DNA from: Bog-473 sp963738135 | GTDB taxonomy: Bacteria; Actinomycetota; Acidimicrobiia; Acidimicrobiales; RAAP-2 | DNA: 64,000 bases | Direction of reading: 5' to 3' | NCBI GenBank assembly: GCA_963738135.1 | Contig: CAVTVK010000003.1 | Coordinates: 434,001 to 498,000, forward strand | Shown here: positions 56,031 to 64,000 of the stretch, in pieces | Position numbering within the stretch: the first letter of the stretch is position 1 | How the letters are laid out: each line of letters starts with the position of its first letter | The notes under the pieces: generated by a model | What the model was told of the DNA's origin: nothing | The model's database searches: none | What the model saw: the letters and a program-made list of their open reading frames with translations, nothing else | Translations under genes and position numbers: made by a program

Positions 56031-57804
56031 ATGACCATCACGAGCCGGGGGGCGGTGGCCCCGACCAGTGATCAGGCCGCGGCGGGCAGCGCAACGTCGG
56101 CACCGGTAGCAACCGCTCGACACCAACGCGCTCGATGCCGTCGTGAACGAGGTGGCGGATCACGCCGTCAGCTGGGCCACGACCGCCGCCGCCGCCCGCG
56201 CCGATCTGTTGCAGCAGGTCATCACCGACACCATGGCGGCGTCGGACGACTGGCTGGCGGCGGCCGGAGCGGCCAAGGGCTTGAGGCCGGGCACGACCGA
56301 GGCGGGGGAGGAACTGTCCACCGGCATCGGGACGTTCGTGCGCATGGCCCGCCTGCTCCGCGATGCGCTGCGCGACATCGCCAAGGACGGCAAGCCGTCG
56401 TTCGCCGGGCCGGTGCGCCAGGCGGCGGACGGTCGCCTGCGGGTGCAGGTCTTCCCGGCCGGCGCCTTCGACCGGATCACCTTTCCCCAGACGACCGCCG
56501 AGATCTACATGCAGCCGGCCGTCACCCGGGACGACACTCGTGGCCGGGCAGGCCGCCGCCTACGCCGATCCCCTCGCCCACGCCGGCACGGCGCTGGTCC
56601 TGGCCGCCGGCAACGTGGCGTCGCTCGGGCCGCGTGATGTCCTCTCCAAGCTCTTCGTCGAGGGCAAGGTCGTCGTGATGAAGGCCAATCCCGTGAACGA
56701 CTACCTGGTGCCGTACTGGCGTCGCGCCCTGGCCGCGCTCCTCGATGCCGGTGTCCTGCGCATCGTCGACGGCGGCGCCGCCGTGGGGCAGTACCTGACC
56801 GGGCACGCACGCATCGACGAGGTGCACATCACGGGGTCGGACAAGACCTACGACGCGGTCGTCTTCGGCACCGGCCCCGAGGGCGCCCGGCGCAAGGCGG
56901 CGGACGAGCCCGTGCTGGACAAGCCGGTGACGGCCGAGTTGGGCAGCGTCTCACCCGTCATCGTGGTGCCGGGCCGGTGGTCGATCCCCGAGCTGCTCTA
57001 TCAGGCCGAGCACGTCGCCACCATGCTGGTGAACAACGCCGGCTTCAACTGCGTCTCGGCCCGGCTCGTGGTGACCCATGCCGCCTGGCCCCAGCGCGAG
57101 GCGTTCCTCGGTGCGCTGACCCAGACCCTGAACGAGATCACGACGCGCCGGGCCTACTACCCGGGCGCCGGCGACCGGCGCGACGCCTTCGTCGCCGCGC
57201 ACCCCGAGGCCGAGGAGTACGGCCGCGGGCCCGACGACGCGCTGCCGTGGACGTTCATCCGCGGCGTCCCCCCGGGCCAGACGGGGGACATCTGCTTCAA
57301 CGTGGAGTCGTTCTTCGGGCAGGTGGCCGAGACGGCCCTGACCGCCCCGTCGCCGGCGGCCTTCGTCGACGCCGCCACGGCCTTCTGCAACGACGTCGTG
57401 TGGGGCACCCTCGGGCGCGACCATCATCGTCAGCCCCTCCTCGTTGAAGGACCACGACGTGGCCGAGAGCGTCGACCGGGCCGTGGCCGACCTGCGCTAC
57501 GGCTCCATCGGGGTGAACGTCTGGCACGCGCTGTCGTTCGCCATGGGCTCGACGAGCTGGGGGGCGTATCCGGGGCACACCCGCACCGACATCCAGTCGG
57601 GGACCGGCGTGGTCGGCAACGCCGCGATGTTCGACCGGCCGCAGAAGTCGGTCGTGCGCGGGCCGTTCCGGTCCCGGCCCAAGCCGCCGTGGTTCGCCAC
57701 CGCGCAACGACTCCTACGACGTCATGCGCCGGTTCGTTGCCTTCGAGGCCGAACCGTCGGCGGCGAAGATCCCGGGGCTGCTGCTCGCCGCCATGCGGCA
57801 CTGA
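56031..57804 (+). CDS. Aldehyde dehydrogenase family protein, long form
   Basis: About 590 residues, longer than the usual 480-500 because of an N-terminal helical extension (LDTNALDAVVNEVADHAVSW onward). Core motifs: VLAAGNVASLGPRDVLSKLF, VVVMKANPVNDYLVPYWRRAL, DEVHITGSDKTYDAVVFGTG, the Glu in TAELGSVSPVIVVPG, and the nucleophile Cys in NNAGFNCVSARLVV. These keep the catalytic Cys and Glu, so activity is expected on an aldehyde with NAD(P). ATG 56031 is five bases after GGGGAGG. Frameshifts lie near 56120, 56535, 57420 and 57705. The substrate is unknown. Confidence 0.83.
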
Positions 57805-57870
57805 CGGCGGGCGGCACCGACGGCGGCCTGCACTGACAGCGGCCGACGGCTCTGTCCGGCAGCGAGGCGA

Positions 57871-58497
57871 CTACATCGTCCTGGCGCGCACCTGCGGAAT
57901 CGCATAGGGCGCCGCGGCCACGATCGCCGCAATCAGTGCCAAGAAGGCCCCGAACTGCCAGCCGACGCCCGAGCCACCCGGCTTGTCGATGAAGCCGATG
58001 AAGACGAGCACGAGGTTGACGAGCGTCGCCACCATCATCGTCACGACGTGCGGCAGGTTGATCCCACCCGGCAGCTCGTCCCAACCGGCGCGCAGCACTA
58101 GGTAGGCCACAATCAGGATCGAGATGATCATGACGAGGTAGAGGTAGCCGTGCGCGGAGACACCACTGGCCGTGACCGTGATGCCGATCACACTGACACC
58201 GAACCAGGCCAGGAAGAGGGAGATGAACAGCACGATCGTGGCCACCCCGGCGATGCGGTCGGCCAGCGACCAACGGGCGAGCGTCGAACTTGAAGGGCGG
58301 AACGGCGGACGCACTCCCGGCCGGCGCGGCTGGCGCGCCGGCCGTTGCGGGCGCGCCCGTGGGGGCAGTCGGGGCGCTGGGGCAGCGGGGGCCTCGTGTG
58401 CTGTCGCCGCGGCTGCGCTCAACGAGGCTCCGCAGCTCGGGCAAGTGGCGGCGCCATCGGCGGCTTCGCTCTGACACTGCGGGCAGGTCTGGGGCAT
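57871..58497 (-). CDS. Zinc-ribbon membrane protein
   Basis: About 208 residues. A zinc ribbon opens the protein: MPQTCPQCQSEAADGAATCPSC (two CxxC pairs), then an Ala/Pro linker. Four membrane helices follow: VATIVLFISLFLAWFGVSV, GYLYLVMIISILIVAYLVL, VVTMMVATLVNLVLVFIGF and FGAFLALIAAIVAAAPYAI. A frameshift lies near 58280. ATG 58497. Function is unknown; such proteins are common in actinobacteria. Confidence 0.72.
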   Translation of the reverse strand: MPQTCPQCQSEAADGAATCPSCGASLSAAAATAHEAPAAPAPRLPPRARPQRPARQPRRPGVRPPFRPSSSTLARWSLADRIAGVATIVLFISLFLAWFGVSVIGITVTASGVSAHGYLYLVMIISILIVAYLVLRAGWDELPGGINLPHVVTMMVATLVNLVLVFIGFIDKPGGSGVGWQFGAFLALIAAIVAAAPYAIPQVRARTM

Positions 58498-58576
58498 GAC
58501 GCTCCTCCATCCTTCGGGCGACAGGAGTCCGCGTCCCCCCGCACGCTTCCAAGCACAGCCTCGTTGCACCCCGAGT

Positions 58577-59912
58577 CTACGGGGGTGTGAGCCCTCTGAC
58601 CAGGGATTCTTCCTCTGGCGGGGAGGCGCCGTGCGCGGTGGCGGCTGCGCCTGCGACCTGGACGTTTGGGCTAGCTCGTCGAGGTCTGCGGACCCCGTTG
58701 TCGCCGGGTGCCGCTTGGGCGGCAGGAGCGTGATCCGGGCCACGGTGTGGCCGCCGACGGCGATGCAGCCCGAGGCCGACGGGCAGGCCACGGCGGTCAG
58801 GGTGGAAGGGATGTAGGAGGTCGGCGAACCCCGGAAGGTGACCCCGGCATCGGTGCTCTGGCCGACGGCGCCCACGGGGAGCGCCGGCAGGCCGAACCAC
58901 TCGGTCCCCACCATGGCGCACTGGTGCGTCCGAAGGGCAGGCCATTCCGTAGATGTCCTCGACCGGGAGCGCGCCCGTCGAGGCCTGCCAGGTGTGCCCC
59001 GCGTCCACGCTCCGCAGGAGCTCGCCCTTGGCGGGCACGACGTCGCTGACCGTGGTGCCGGTCGTGCCGGCCGCCAGGCACTCCGATGTCGAGAGACAGG
59101 TCGTGCTCTGCAGCACGCCGATCCCGGACGGCACCGACGACAGCGTCCACGTCTGTCCTCCGTCTCCGCTGACGGCGACGGCCCCTTGTCCGTGACTGTT
59201 GCTCGTCGGGACATAGCCCGCGTCGATACACGTGCCGCCGGCCATGCAGGTCAGGTCGTTCTGCGGCAGGAAGCCCGGGGGCAGGTTGCCCTCTTGCTGC
59301 CAGCTCTGGCCGAAGTCGGGACTGTGGGCGGACCAGACCGAGGTGCCGTCACTCACGATGATGGTGCAGTCGGACGGGCCGGCACAGGTCACGCTCGAGA
59401 CGACCAGCGCGTTCTGGGGTGAGGCGACGGGGGACCAGGTCGCGCCAGCTGTCGCTCGTCGTGACCACGACCCCGCTTCCGGGCAGCGACGCGCCGTTGG
59501 ACCCGACGCCCATGCATGCGTTCGCGGCCGGGCAGGACACACCGCTCAGCTGCGGGGTGCTCCCGCCCGCGACCGTCTGTGCTTTCCAGGTCCTCCCACC
59601 GTTGGTGGTGGCGGCGATCACCGTGGCTCCGGTCGCCGGGCCGGGCTTGGGGCCGGCCACCCCCACGGCCCAACAGCGTCGAACCGTGGCGCACGAGACC
59701 GCCCCGAGGTCGCCTGTTCCCGTCGGCGTCGGCTGGCCCACCGCCAGGGGCGTCCCCTTGGGCTCACCCAGGACGTGCACGACCTTCGTCGAACCCGGGT
59801 GTCCGGTCAGTCCACAGCCCGACGCGATGGCGGCTACGGCGGCAAGCACCAGGCAGAGGCCGCCACTGCGTCGCCGGACACGCCAGTGCTGGAACACGGG
59901 GCGTGGGAGCAC
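58577..59912 (-). CDS. Lipoprotein with YCF48/BNR-like beta-propeller repeats
   Basis: About 430-445 residues. GGLCLVLAAVAAIASGCGLTG is a lipoprotein signal with the Cys at the end of ASGC. The rest has repeated cysteine motifs of the form (V/L)xCxxxxxCxAxG: VSCATVRRCWAVG, VSCPAANACMGVG, VTCAGPSDCTIIV, LTCMAGGTCIDAG, TTCLSTSECLAAG and VACPSASGCIAVG, each with a TTNGGRTWKA or DGGQTWT-like strand, giving a propeller. GTG 59912 or 59897 starts it. Frameshifts lie near 59445 and 58935, and the stop is lost in the last part, so the end is approximate. It probably sits on the outer face of the membrane. The partner is unknown. Confidence 0.7.
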
Positions 59913-59975
59913 GGCACGACGACAATAGCGGTGGGGGGCGCATTTCCCCGGGCACCGTTCGATACCCTCGCAGCG

Positions 59976-61160
59976 GTGGATTGGGTCGACCTGCTGATCA
60001 TCGGGCTGATGTTGCTGGCGGCGGTCCACGGGCTGCGGCTCGGTGCCATCGTCCAGATCCTCACTTTCGGCGGATTCTTCCTCGGATTTCTTCTCGGGAC
60101 GGTCGTGTGGGTGCCCCTCCTCAGCAGCGGTCCGGGGGACGTCACCCGCTCCGTCCTGGTCGTCTCGCTGGTCCTGTTCACCGCGTGCGCGCTGGGCGCG
60201 GCCGGACGGGTCATCGGCACCTGGAGCAACGTCACGGTGCGCCGGCACCACCTGGGCAATGTCGATTCCGTTCTGGGCGTCGGTGTCGCCGTCGTCGCCG
60301 TCCTGCTCTCCGTCTGGGTGGTGGCGGCCGTGATCCTCTCTCCCAACAGCCGGTTCACGTCGCTCGATGCCGCCGTCGCCCGCTCGGACATCCTCCACTC
60401 CATCGACGGGGTGCTGCCCCAGGCTCCGTCCATCTTCAACGACCTGCAGACGTTCCTGAACGACCAGGGCTTCCCCCAGGTCTTCTCGACACTCACGCCG
60501 CCCTCGACGCCGTCGGTCTCGACTCCGACCGACGCCGAGACCAAGGCGCTGGCCGACCCGGCCGTCTTCTCGACGGTCAAGATCCTCGGCGCGGCGTGCA
60601 ACAGCGAGCAGGAGGGGTCCGGCTTCGTCGTCGGACCGGGGCTCGTCGCCACCAACGCCCACGTGGTGGCCGGAGAGGGCAACGGCGAGACACAGGTGTG
60701 GATGGGGAACACCCCCTACGCGGCCACACCCGTGCTGTTCGATCCCGACTTCGATCTGGCGGTGCTCCAGACCAACGCACCCCTCGGCCCTCCCCTCACG
60801 ATCAGTCCGAACCTGGTTCCCCGGGGCACGCACGCCGCGGTGCTCGGCTATCCCGAGGACCGTGCCCTGACCATCGGTGCCGCCGGGGTCACCGAGGAAG
60901 TCACGGCCATCGGCAGGGACATCTACAACGACGGATCGGTCACGCGGGGCGTGTACGCACTCGATGCCAGCGTGCTGCCGGGCAATTCGGGCGGCCCGCT
61001 CCTCGGGCCGGGAGGCCAGGTCATCGGCGTCGTGTTCTCGCGCTCGACCGTCTACCCCAACGTGGGCTACGCCCTGACGTCGCCCGGGGTGCTGTCCCGT
61101 GTCCAGCAGGCCGAACGGCGTCACACGCCCGTCAGCACGGGACCCTGTATCTCCGGCTGA
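59976..61160 (+). CDS. MarP-like periplasmic serine protease (CvpA-type membrane domain plus trypsin domain)
   Basis: 394 residues, intact. Four N-terminal helices (VDLLIIGLMLLAAVHGLRLG, ILTFGGFFLGFLLGTVVWVP, RSVLVVSLVLFTACALGAA, VLGVGVAVVAVLLSVWVVAAV) form a CvpA-like anchor. The protease has GSGFVVGPGLVATNAHVVAG (His), FDPDFDLAVLQTN (Asp) and DASVLPGNSGGPLLGP (Ser). Two Cys, in ILGAACNSEQEG and the end STGPCISG, correspond to the disulfide of the mycobacterial acid-resistance protease MarP. GTG 59976 starts it; a GATACCCT sequence about 10 bases before could be a -10 box of a leaderless transcript. Confidence 0.9.
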   Translation: MDWVDLLIIGLMLLAAVHGLRLGAIVQILTFGGFFLGFLLGTVVWVPLLSSGPGDVTRSVLVVSLVLFTACALGAAGRVIGTWSNVTVRRHHLGNVDSVLGVGVAVVAVLLSVWVVAAVILSPNSRFTSLDAAVARSDILHSIDGVLPQAPSIFNDLQTFLNDQGFPQVFSTLTPPSTPSVSTPTDAETKALADPAVFSTVKILGAACNSEQEGSGFVVGPGLVATNAHVVAGEGNGETQVWMGNTPYAATPVLFDPDFDLAVLQTNAPLGPPLTISPNLVPRGTHAAVLGYPEDRALTIGAAGVTEEVTAIGRDIYNDGSVTRGVYALDASVLPGNSGGPLLGPGGQVIGVVFSRSTVYPNVGYALTSPGVLSRVQQAERRHTPVSTGPCISG

Positions 61161-61178
61161 ACCGGCAAGAATGACGTC

Positions 61179-63083
61179 ATGAGCCAGCGCATCGAGGACT
61201 ACGCCGTCATCGGGGATCTCCACACGGCCGCCCTGGTGGGTCTCGATGGCTCGATCGACTGGTTGTGCCTGCCGCACTTCGACTCTCCCTCGTGCTTCTC
61301 GCGGCTGCTGGGCGAGGAGGACCACGGGTTCTGGAGGATTGCCCCGGCCGGAGGGCCCTCGGTGATCCTGGCCACGAGGCGCTGGTACCGCCCTGACACG
61401 CTCGTGATCGAGACCGAGTACGACACCGCCAGCGGCACGGTGCGCGTGACCGATTGCATGCCGGTGCGAGAGGGCCATCCCCATCTGGTGCGTTCGGTGG
61501 AAGGCGTGAGCGGCACGGTCGACATGCAGATGGAACTCGCGGTGCGCTTCGACTACGGCGAGGTGGTCCCGTGGGTCACGTCATCCGACGGGCTGGTCCG
61601 CCTCACTGCCGGTCCGGACTCGGTAGCGCTCTGGCACCGCGTCGATGCAGTGGGGCGCGACTTGCGCACCGTTGCGGACTTCACGGTGACCGAGAACCAG
61701 CGCTTCCCCTTCACCCTCGTGTGGCACCCCTCCCACGAAGAGCCGCCGCCACCGCTCGACAGCTATTACGCCGTGCACCTCACCGAGGCCTACTGGTCGG
61801 AATGGGCGACACAGTGTTGCTACGTCGGTCCCTACAAGGACGCCGTCGTGCGATCCCTCATCACCCTCAAGGCCCTGACGTACACGCCGACGGGCGGGAT
61901 CGTGGCTGCCGCCACCACCTCTCTGCCCGAGGCACTCGGAGGCAACCGCAACTGGGACTACCGCTTCTGTTGGCTCCGGGACGCCACGCTCACGCTCGAG
62001 TCGTTGATGCGCGGCGGCTACAACACCGAGGCCCTGGCGTGGCGCGACTGGTTGCTACGCGCCGTGGCCGGCGACGTCTCGAAGCTGCAGATCATGTACG
62101 GGCCGGGCGGGGAGCGCCGGCTCGACGAGTGGGAGGCCGACTGGCTCCCGGGCTACGAAGGCTCGGCACCGGTCCGGATCGGCAATGCGGCGTCGGGCCA
62201 GTACCAGCTCGACGTCTACGGCGAGGTCATGTCGGCTCTGTACTCGTCGGCCAAGGCCGAGGGCGTCCACAGCCGAGCCGCCTGGGGCCTGCAGCGCCAG
62301 CTGGTCGCGTTCCTCGCAAAGGGATGGCAGGAACCCGACGACGGCATCTGGGAGGTACGCGGACCCCGGCGGCACTTCACCCACTCGAAGGTCATGGCCT
62401 GGGTGGCTGTCGATCGGGCGGTCCGCACCCTGGAGGAGTGGCCTGACCTCGAAGGGCCGCTCGACGATTGGCGCACCTTGCGGGACGACATGTTCACCGA
62501 GATCTGCGACAAGGGCTACAACAAGAAGGTCGGCGCCTTCACCCAGTACTACGGGTCGGACGACCTCGACGCCAGCGTGCTCATGATCCCCCTGGTCGAC
62601 TTCCTGCCCGCCACCGACCCTCGCGTGGTGAGCACGATCGAAGCAGTGCAGCGGGAGCTCATGGACCATGGCTTCGTGCTGCGCTACCGCACCACCGACG
62701 ACGGTGCCGTCGACGGGCTCACGGGCCGGGAGGGCGCCTTCTTGGCCTGCTCCTTCTGGATGGTCGATTGCCTGCACATGATCGGGCGGGCGGAGGAAGC
62801 CGAGGAGCTCTTCGAGCGCCTCCTGGCCCTGCGCAACGACCTGGGGCTGCTGTCGGAGGAGTACGAGCCCCTGGCCGGCCGCCTCGTCGGCAACTTCCCA
62901 CAGGCGTTCTCGCACGTGTCGTTGATCAACTCGGCCTTCCGCCTCAGTGGCAACGATCCGCTGAGCCTGGTCGACGACGGGTCGCGGCTGCTGGTCGACA
63001 ACACGCTCACCTCGGCCAGCGTCGGCCGAATGAAGCGGATCGGACGCGCCGCCGTCCACCGCCGCAGCGGCGCAGCCCGTTGA
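61179..63083 (+). CDS. Glycoside hydrolase family 15 protein (trehalase/glucoamylase-like)
   Basis: 634 residues, intact. The N-terminal beta-sandwich begins RIEDYAVIGDLHTAALVGLDGSIDWLCLPHFDSPSCF. The (alpha/alpha)6 barrel has GGNRNWDYRFCWLRDATLTLESLM, the acid Glu in EPDDGIWEVRGPRRHFTHSK and the base Glu in LSEEYEPLAGRLVGNFPQAFSHV. This domain order fits the actinobacterial GH15 enzymes shown or proposed to cleave trehalose. No signal peptide. It starts 18 bases after the protease gene, so the two may be co-transcribed. Confidence 0.92.
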   Translation: MSQRIEDYAVIGDLHTAALVGLDGSIDWLCLPHFDSPSCFSRLLGEEDHGFWRIAPAGGPSVILATRRWYRPDTLVIETEYDTASGTVRVTDCMPVREGHPHLVRSVEGVSGTVDMQMELAVRFDYGEVVPWVTSSDGLVRLTAGPDSVALWHRVDAVGRDLRTVADFTVTENQRFPFTLVWHPSHEEPPPPLDSYYAVHLTEAYWSEWATQCCYVGPYKDAVVRSLITLKALTYTPTGGIVAAATTSLPEALGGNRNWDYRFCWLRDATLTLESLMRGGYNTEALAWRDWLLRAVAGDVSKLQIMYGPGGERRLDEWEADWLPGYEGSAPVRIGNAASGQYQLDVYGEVMSALYSSAKAEGVHSRAAWGLQRQLVAFLAKGWQEPDDGIWEVRGPRRHFTHSKVMAWVAVDRAVRTLEEWPDLEGPLDDWRTLRDDMFTEICDKGYNKKVGAFTQYYGSDDLDASVLMIPLVDFLPATDPRVVSTIEAVQRELMDHGFVLRYRTTDDGAVDGLTGREGAFLACSFWMVDCLHMIGRAEEAEELFERLLALRNDLGLLSEEYEPLAGRLVGNFPQAFSHVSLINSAFRLSGNDPLSLVDDGSRLLVDNTLTSASVGRMKRIGRAAVHRRSGAAR

Positions 63084-63105
63084 GGAACTGCAGGGTGGAC
63101 GCGCC

Positions 63106-64000
63106 ATGAGCGGGACCCACGCGCACGGCGGCCGCGCCCACCGCCACGCCGCTGCGGGTCTGCACGTGCACGACCCGGCGAGCGGCGAAGCCGTCCCGGC
63201 CGTTCCGCCGCCGCGCGCCATCGCTCCGGGCGTGCTCGAGATCGACACCAGGCTCGGCGGCTGGGAGCACGTCACCGCCGGCTACCTGATTGAGGGCCCG
63301 GCGCCGGTGCTCATCGAGACGGGGAGCCAAACCTCGGTCCCGGTGCTGCTGGCCGCACTCGACCAGATCGGAGTTGGTCCGGCCGAGCTGGCCGGGGTCG
63401 CCGTGACCCACATCCATCTGGACCACGCCGGCGGCGTCGGCGATGTCGCCCGCGCCTTTCCCGCCGCCAAGGTCTATGTGCACGAGAAGGGGGCCCGGCA
63501 CCTGGCTGACCCCACCCGCCTCATCGACTCCGCGGCACGGGTGTACGGCCCGCTCCTCGACTCGCTCTACGGCCGGCTCGACCCCACGCCCTCGGAGCGG
63601 CTCCACGTGCTCGAGGACGGGGAGGAGATCACGGTCGGCCCCGGCCGGAGCCTCACAGCGGTGGACTCGCCCGGGCACGCCAAGCACCACGTGGGATTGC
63701 ACGACTCGCTGAGCGGCGTCCTCTTCGCCGGCGATGCGGTCGGCGTGAAGCTGCCCGACGGCGGCGTCCTGCGGCCCGCGACCCCGCCGCCCGACTTCGA
63801 CCTCGCCCAGGCGTTGGACTCTCTGGCCAAGTTCGCCGCCCGGCGACCGTCGGGTATCGCCCTGGCGCATTACGGCCTGCTGGAGCAACCCGAAGAGCTC
63901 CTGGCCGTGGCCACCGAGACGCTCCGCCTATGGGCCGAGACGGCGGAGAAGGCCTACCGCGAGGGAGCCGACATCGCCGACGCGCTGTCAGATCGCTTCG
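63106..64000 (+). CDS. MBL-fold hydrolase with His-rich N-terminus, 3' truncated
   Basis: 298 residues are visible and the frame runs off the window. A His-rich leader (MSGTHAHGGRAHRHAAAGLH) comes before the MBL domain: APVLIETGSQTSVPVLLAAL, the metal motif VTHIHLDHAGGVGDVARAF (HxHxDH), AVDSPGHAKHHVGLHDSLSG (His) and VLFAGDAVGVKL (Asp). IALAHYGLL gives a further His. This is a glyoxalase II-like arrangement, so hydrolysis of a thioester or similar is possible. ATG 63106 is 22 bases after the GH15 stop; a GAGG lies about 22 bases before it. Confidence 0.82.
   Translation, partial: MSGTHAHGGRAHRHAAAGLHVHDPASGEAVPAVPPPRAIAPGVLEIDTRLGGWEHVTAGYLIEGPAPVLIETGSQTSVPVLLAALDQIGVGPAELAGVAVTHIHLDHAGGVGDVARAFPAAKVYVHEKGARHLADPTRLIDSAARVYGPLLDSLYGRLDPTPSERLHVLEDGEEITVGPGRSLTAVDSPGHAKHHVGLHDSLSGVLFAGDAVGVKLPDGGVLRPATPPPDFDLAQALDSLAKFAARRPSGIALAHYGLLEQPEELLAVATETLRLWAETAEKAYREGADIADALSDRF

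Noticed and set aside
1..64000. CRISPR arrays, rRNA, tRNA, insertion sequences, att sites
   Set aside because: No regular repeats, transposase motifs, or tRNA-like folds with a T-loop were seen by reading; a covariance-model search would be the decisive check.

Overview
The window is high-GC DNA with many GTG and TTG starts. Its families point to an actinobacterium: a MarP-like protease, DUF2510 and DUF4328 proteins, an SCO6745-family protein, luciferase-like putatively F420-dependent oxidoreductases and an encapsulin with encapsulated ferritin. A member of the Acidimicrobiia or a related uncultured lineage is the best guess, but this is inference, since no rRNA or tRNA gene was seen. Genes are dense and no gene-free stretch exceeds about 300 bases.

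About half the genes are interrupted by one to five single-base frameshifts, and the homology resumes at once in the next frame. At several sites restoring one G in a G run repairs the frame. I treat these as consensus errors of an unpolished or metagenomic assembly, not pseudogenes. They cluster at about 0-24 kb and 42-60 kb. Genes at about 28-41 kb and 60-64 kb are almost all intact. Coordinates of broken genes run from the inferred true start to the inferred true stop.

Layout. 0-4.3 kb: a truncated RecB-like nuclease, a drug-exporter/MarR divergent pair and a phytanoyl-CoA dioxygenase-like gene. 4.4-6.9 kb: metY-metX behind an Rrf2/IscR-like palindrome. 6.9-13.2 kb: an orphan substrate-binding protein, a PlsC acyltransferase with an alpha/beta hydrolase, and a membrane GGDEF-EAL protein. 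13.2-15.8 kb: encapsulin shell, its ferritin-like cargo and a cation/proton antiporter. 16-26 kb: envelope and stress-type genes, including three related PLDc_N-like membrane proteins, SHOCT proteins, a flippase-like protein, an alpha-L-fucosidase, a GAP-family transporter, two small or DUF proteins, an MBL hydrolase and a DUF2252 protein, closed by a clear terminator.

26.2-35.5 kb: a glycerol-type operon (FGGY kinase, DAO-BFD dehydrogenase, FAD/NAD oxidoreductase) diverges from an APC permease, a choline/ethanolamine-kinase-like protein and a dimethylglycine/sarcosine-dehydrogenase-like enzyme. Together these suggest use of polar head groups or osmolytes. 35.6-40.7 kb: a stress-promoter-linked small protein, a large membrane protein and a TetR-P450 pair. 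40.6-42.7 kb: a ydbST-like pair. 42.7-48.6 kb: an SCO6745 protein, then a six-gene run on the minus strand (heme-binding beta-barrel, acyl-CoA dehydrogenase, M20 amidohydrolase, SDR, dabb-type protein, cupin). 48.7-52.9 kb: phosphate uptake genes in the unusual order pstB-pstS-pstC-pstA. 53-64 kb: a DUF2510/DUF4328 protein, two divergent luciferase-like oxidoreductases, an aldehyde dehydrogenase, a zinc-ribbon membrane protein, a repeat lipoprotein, a MarP-like protease, a GH15 enzyme and a truncated MBL hydrolase.
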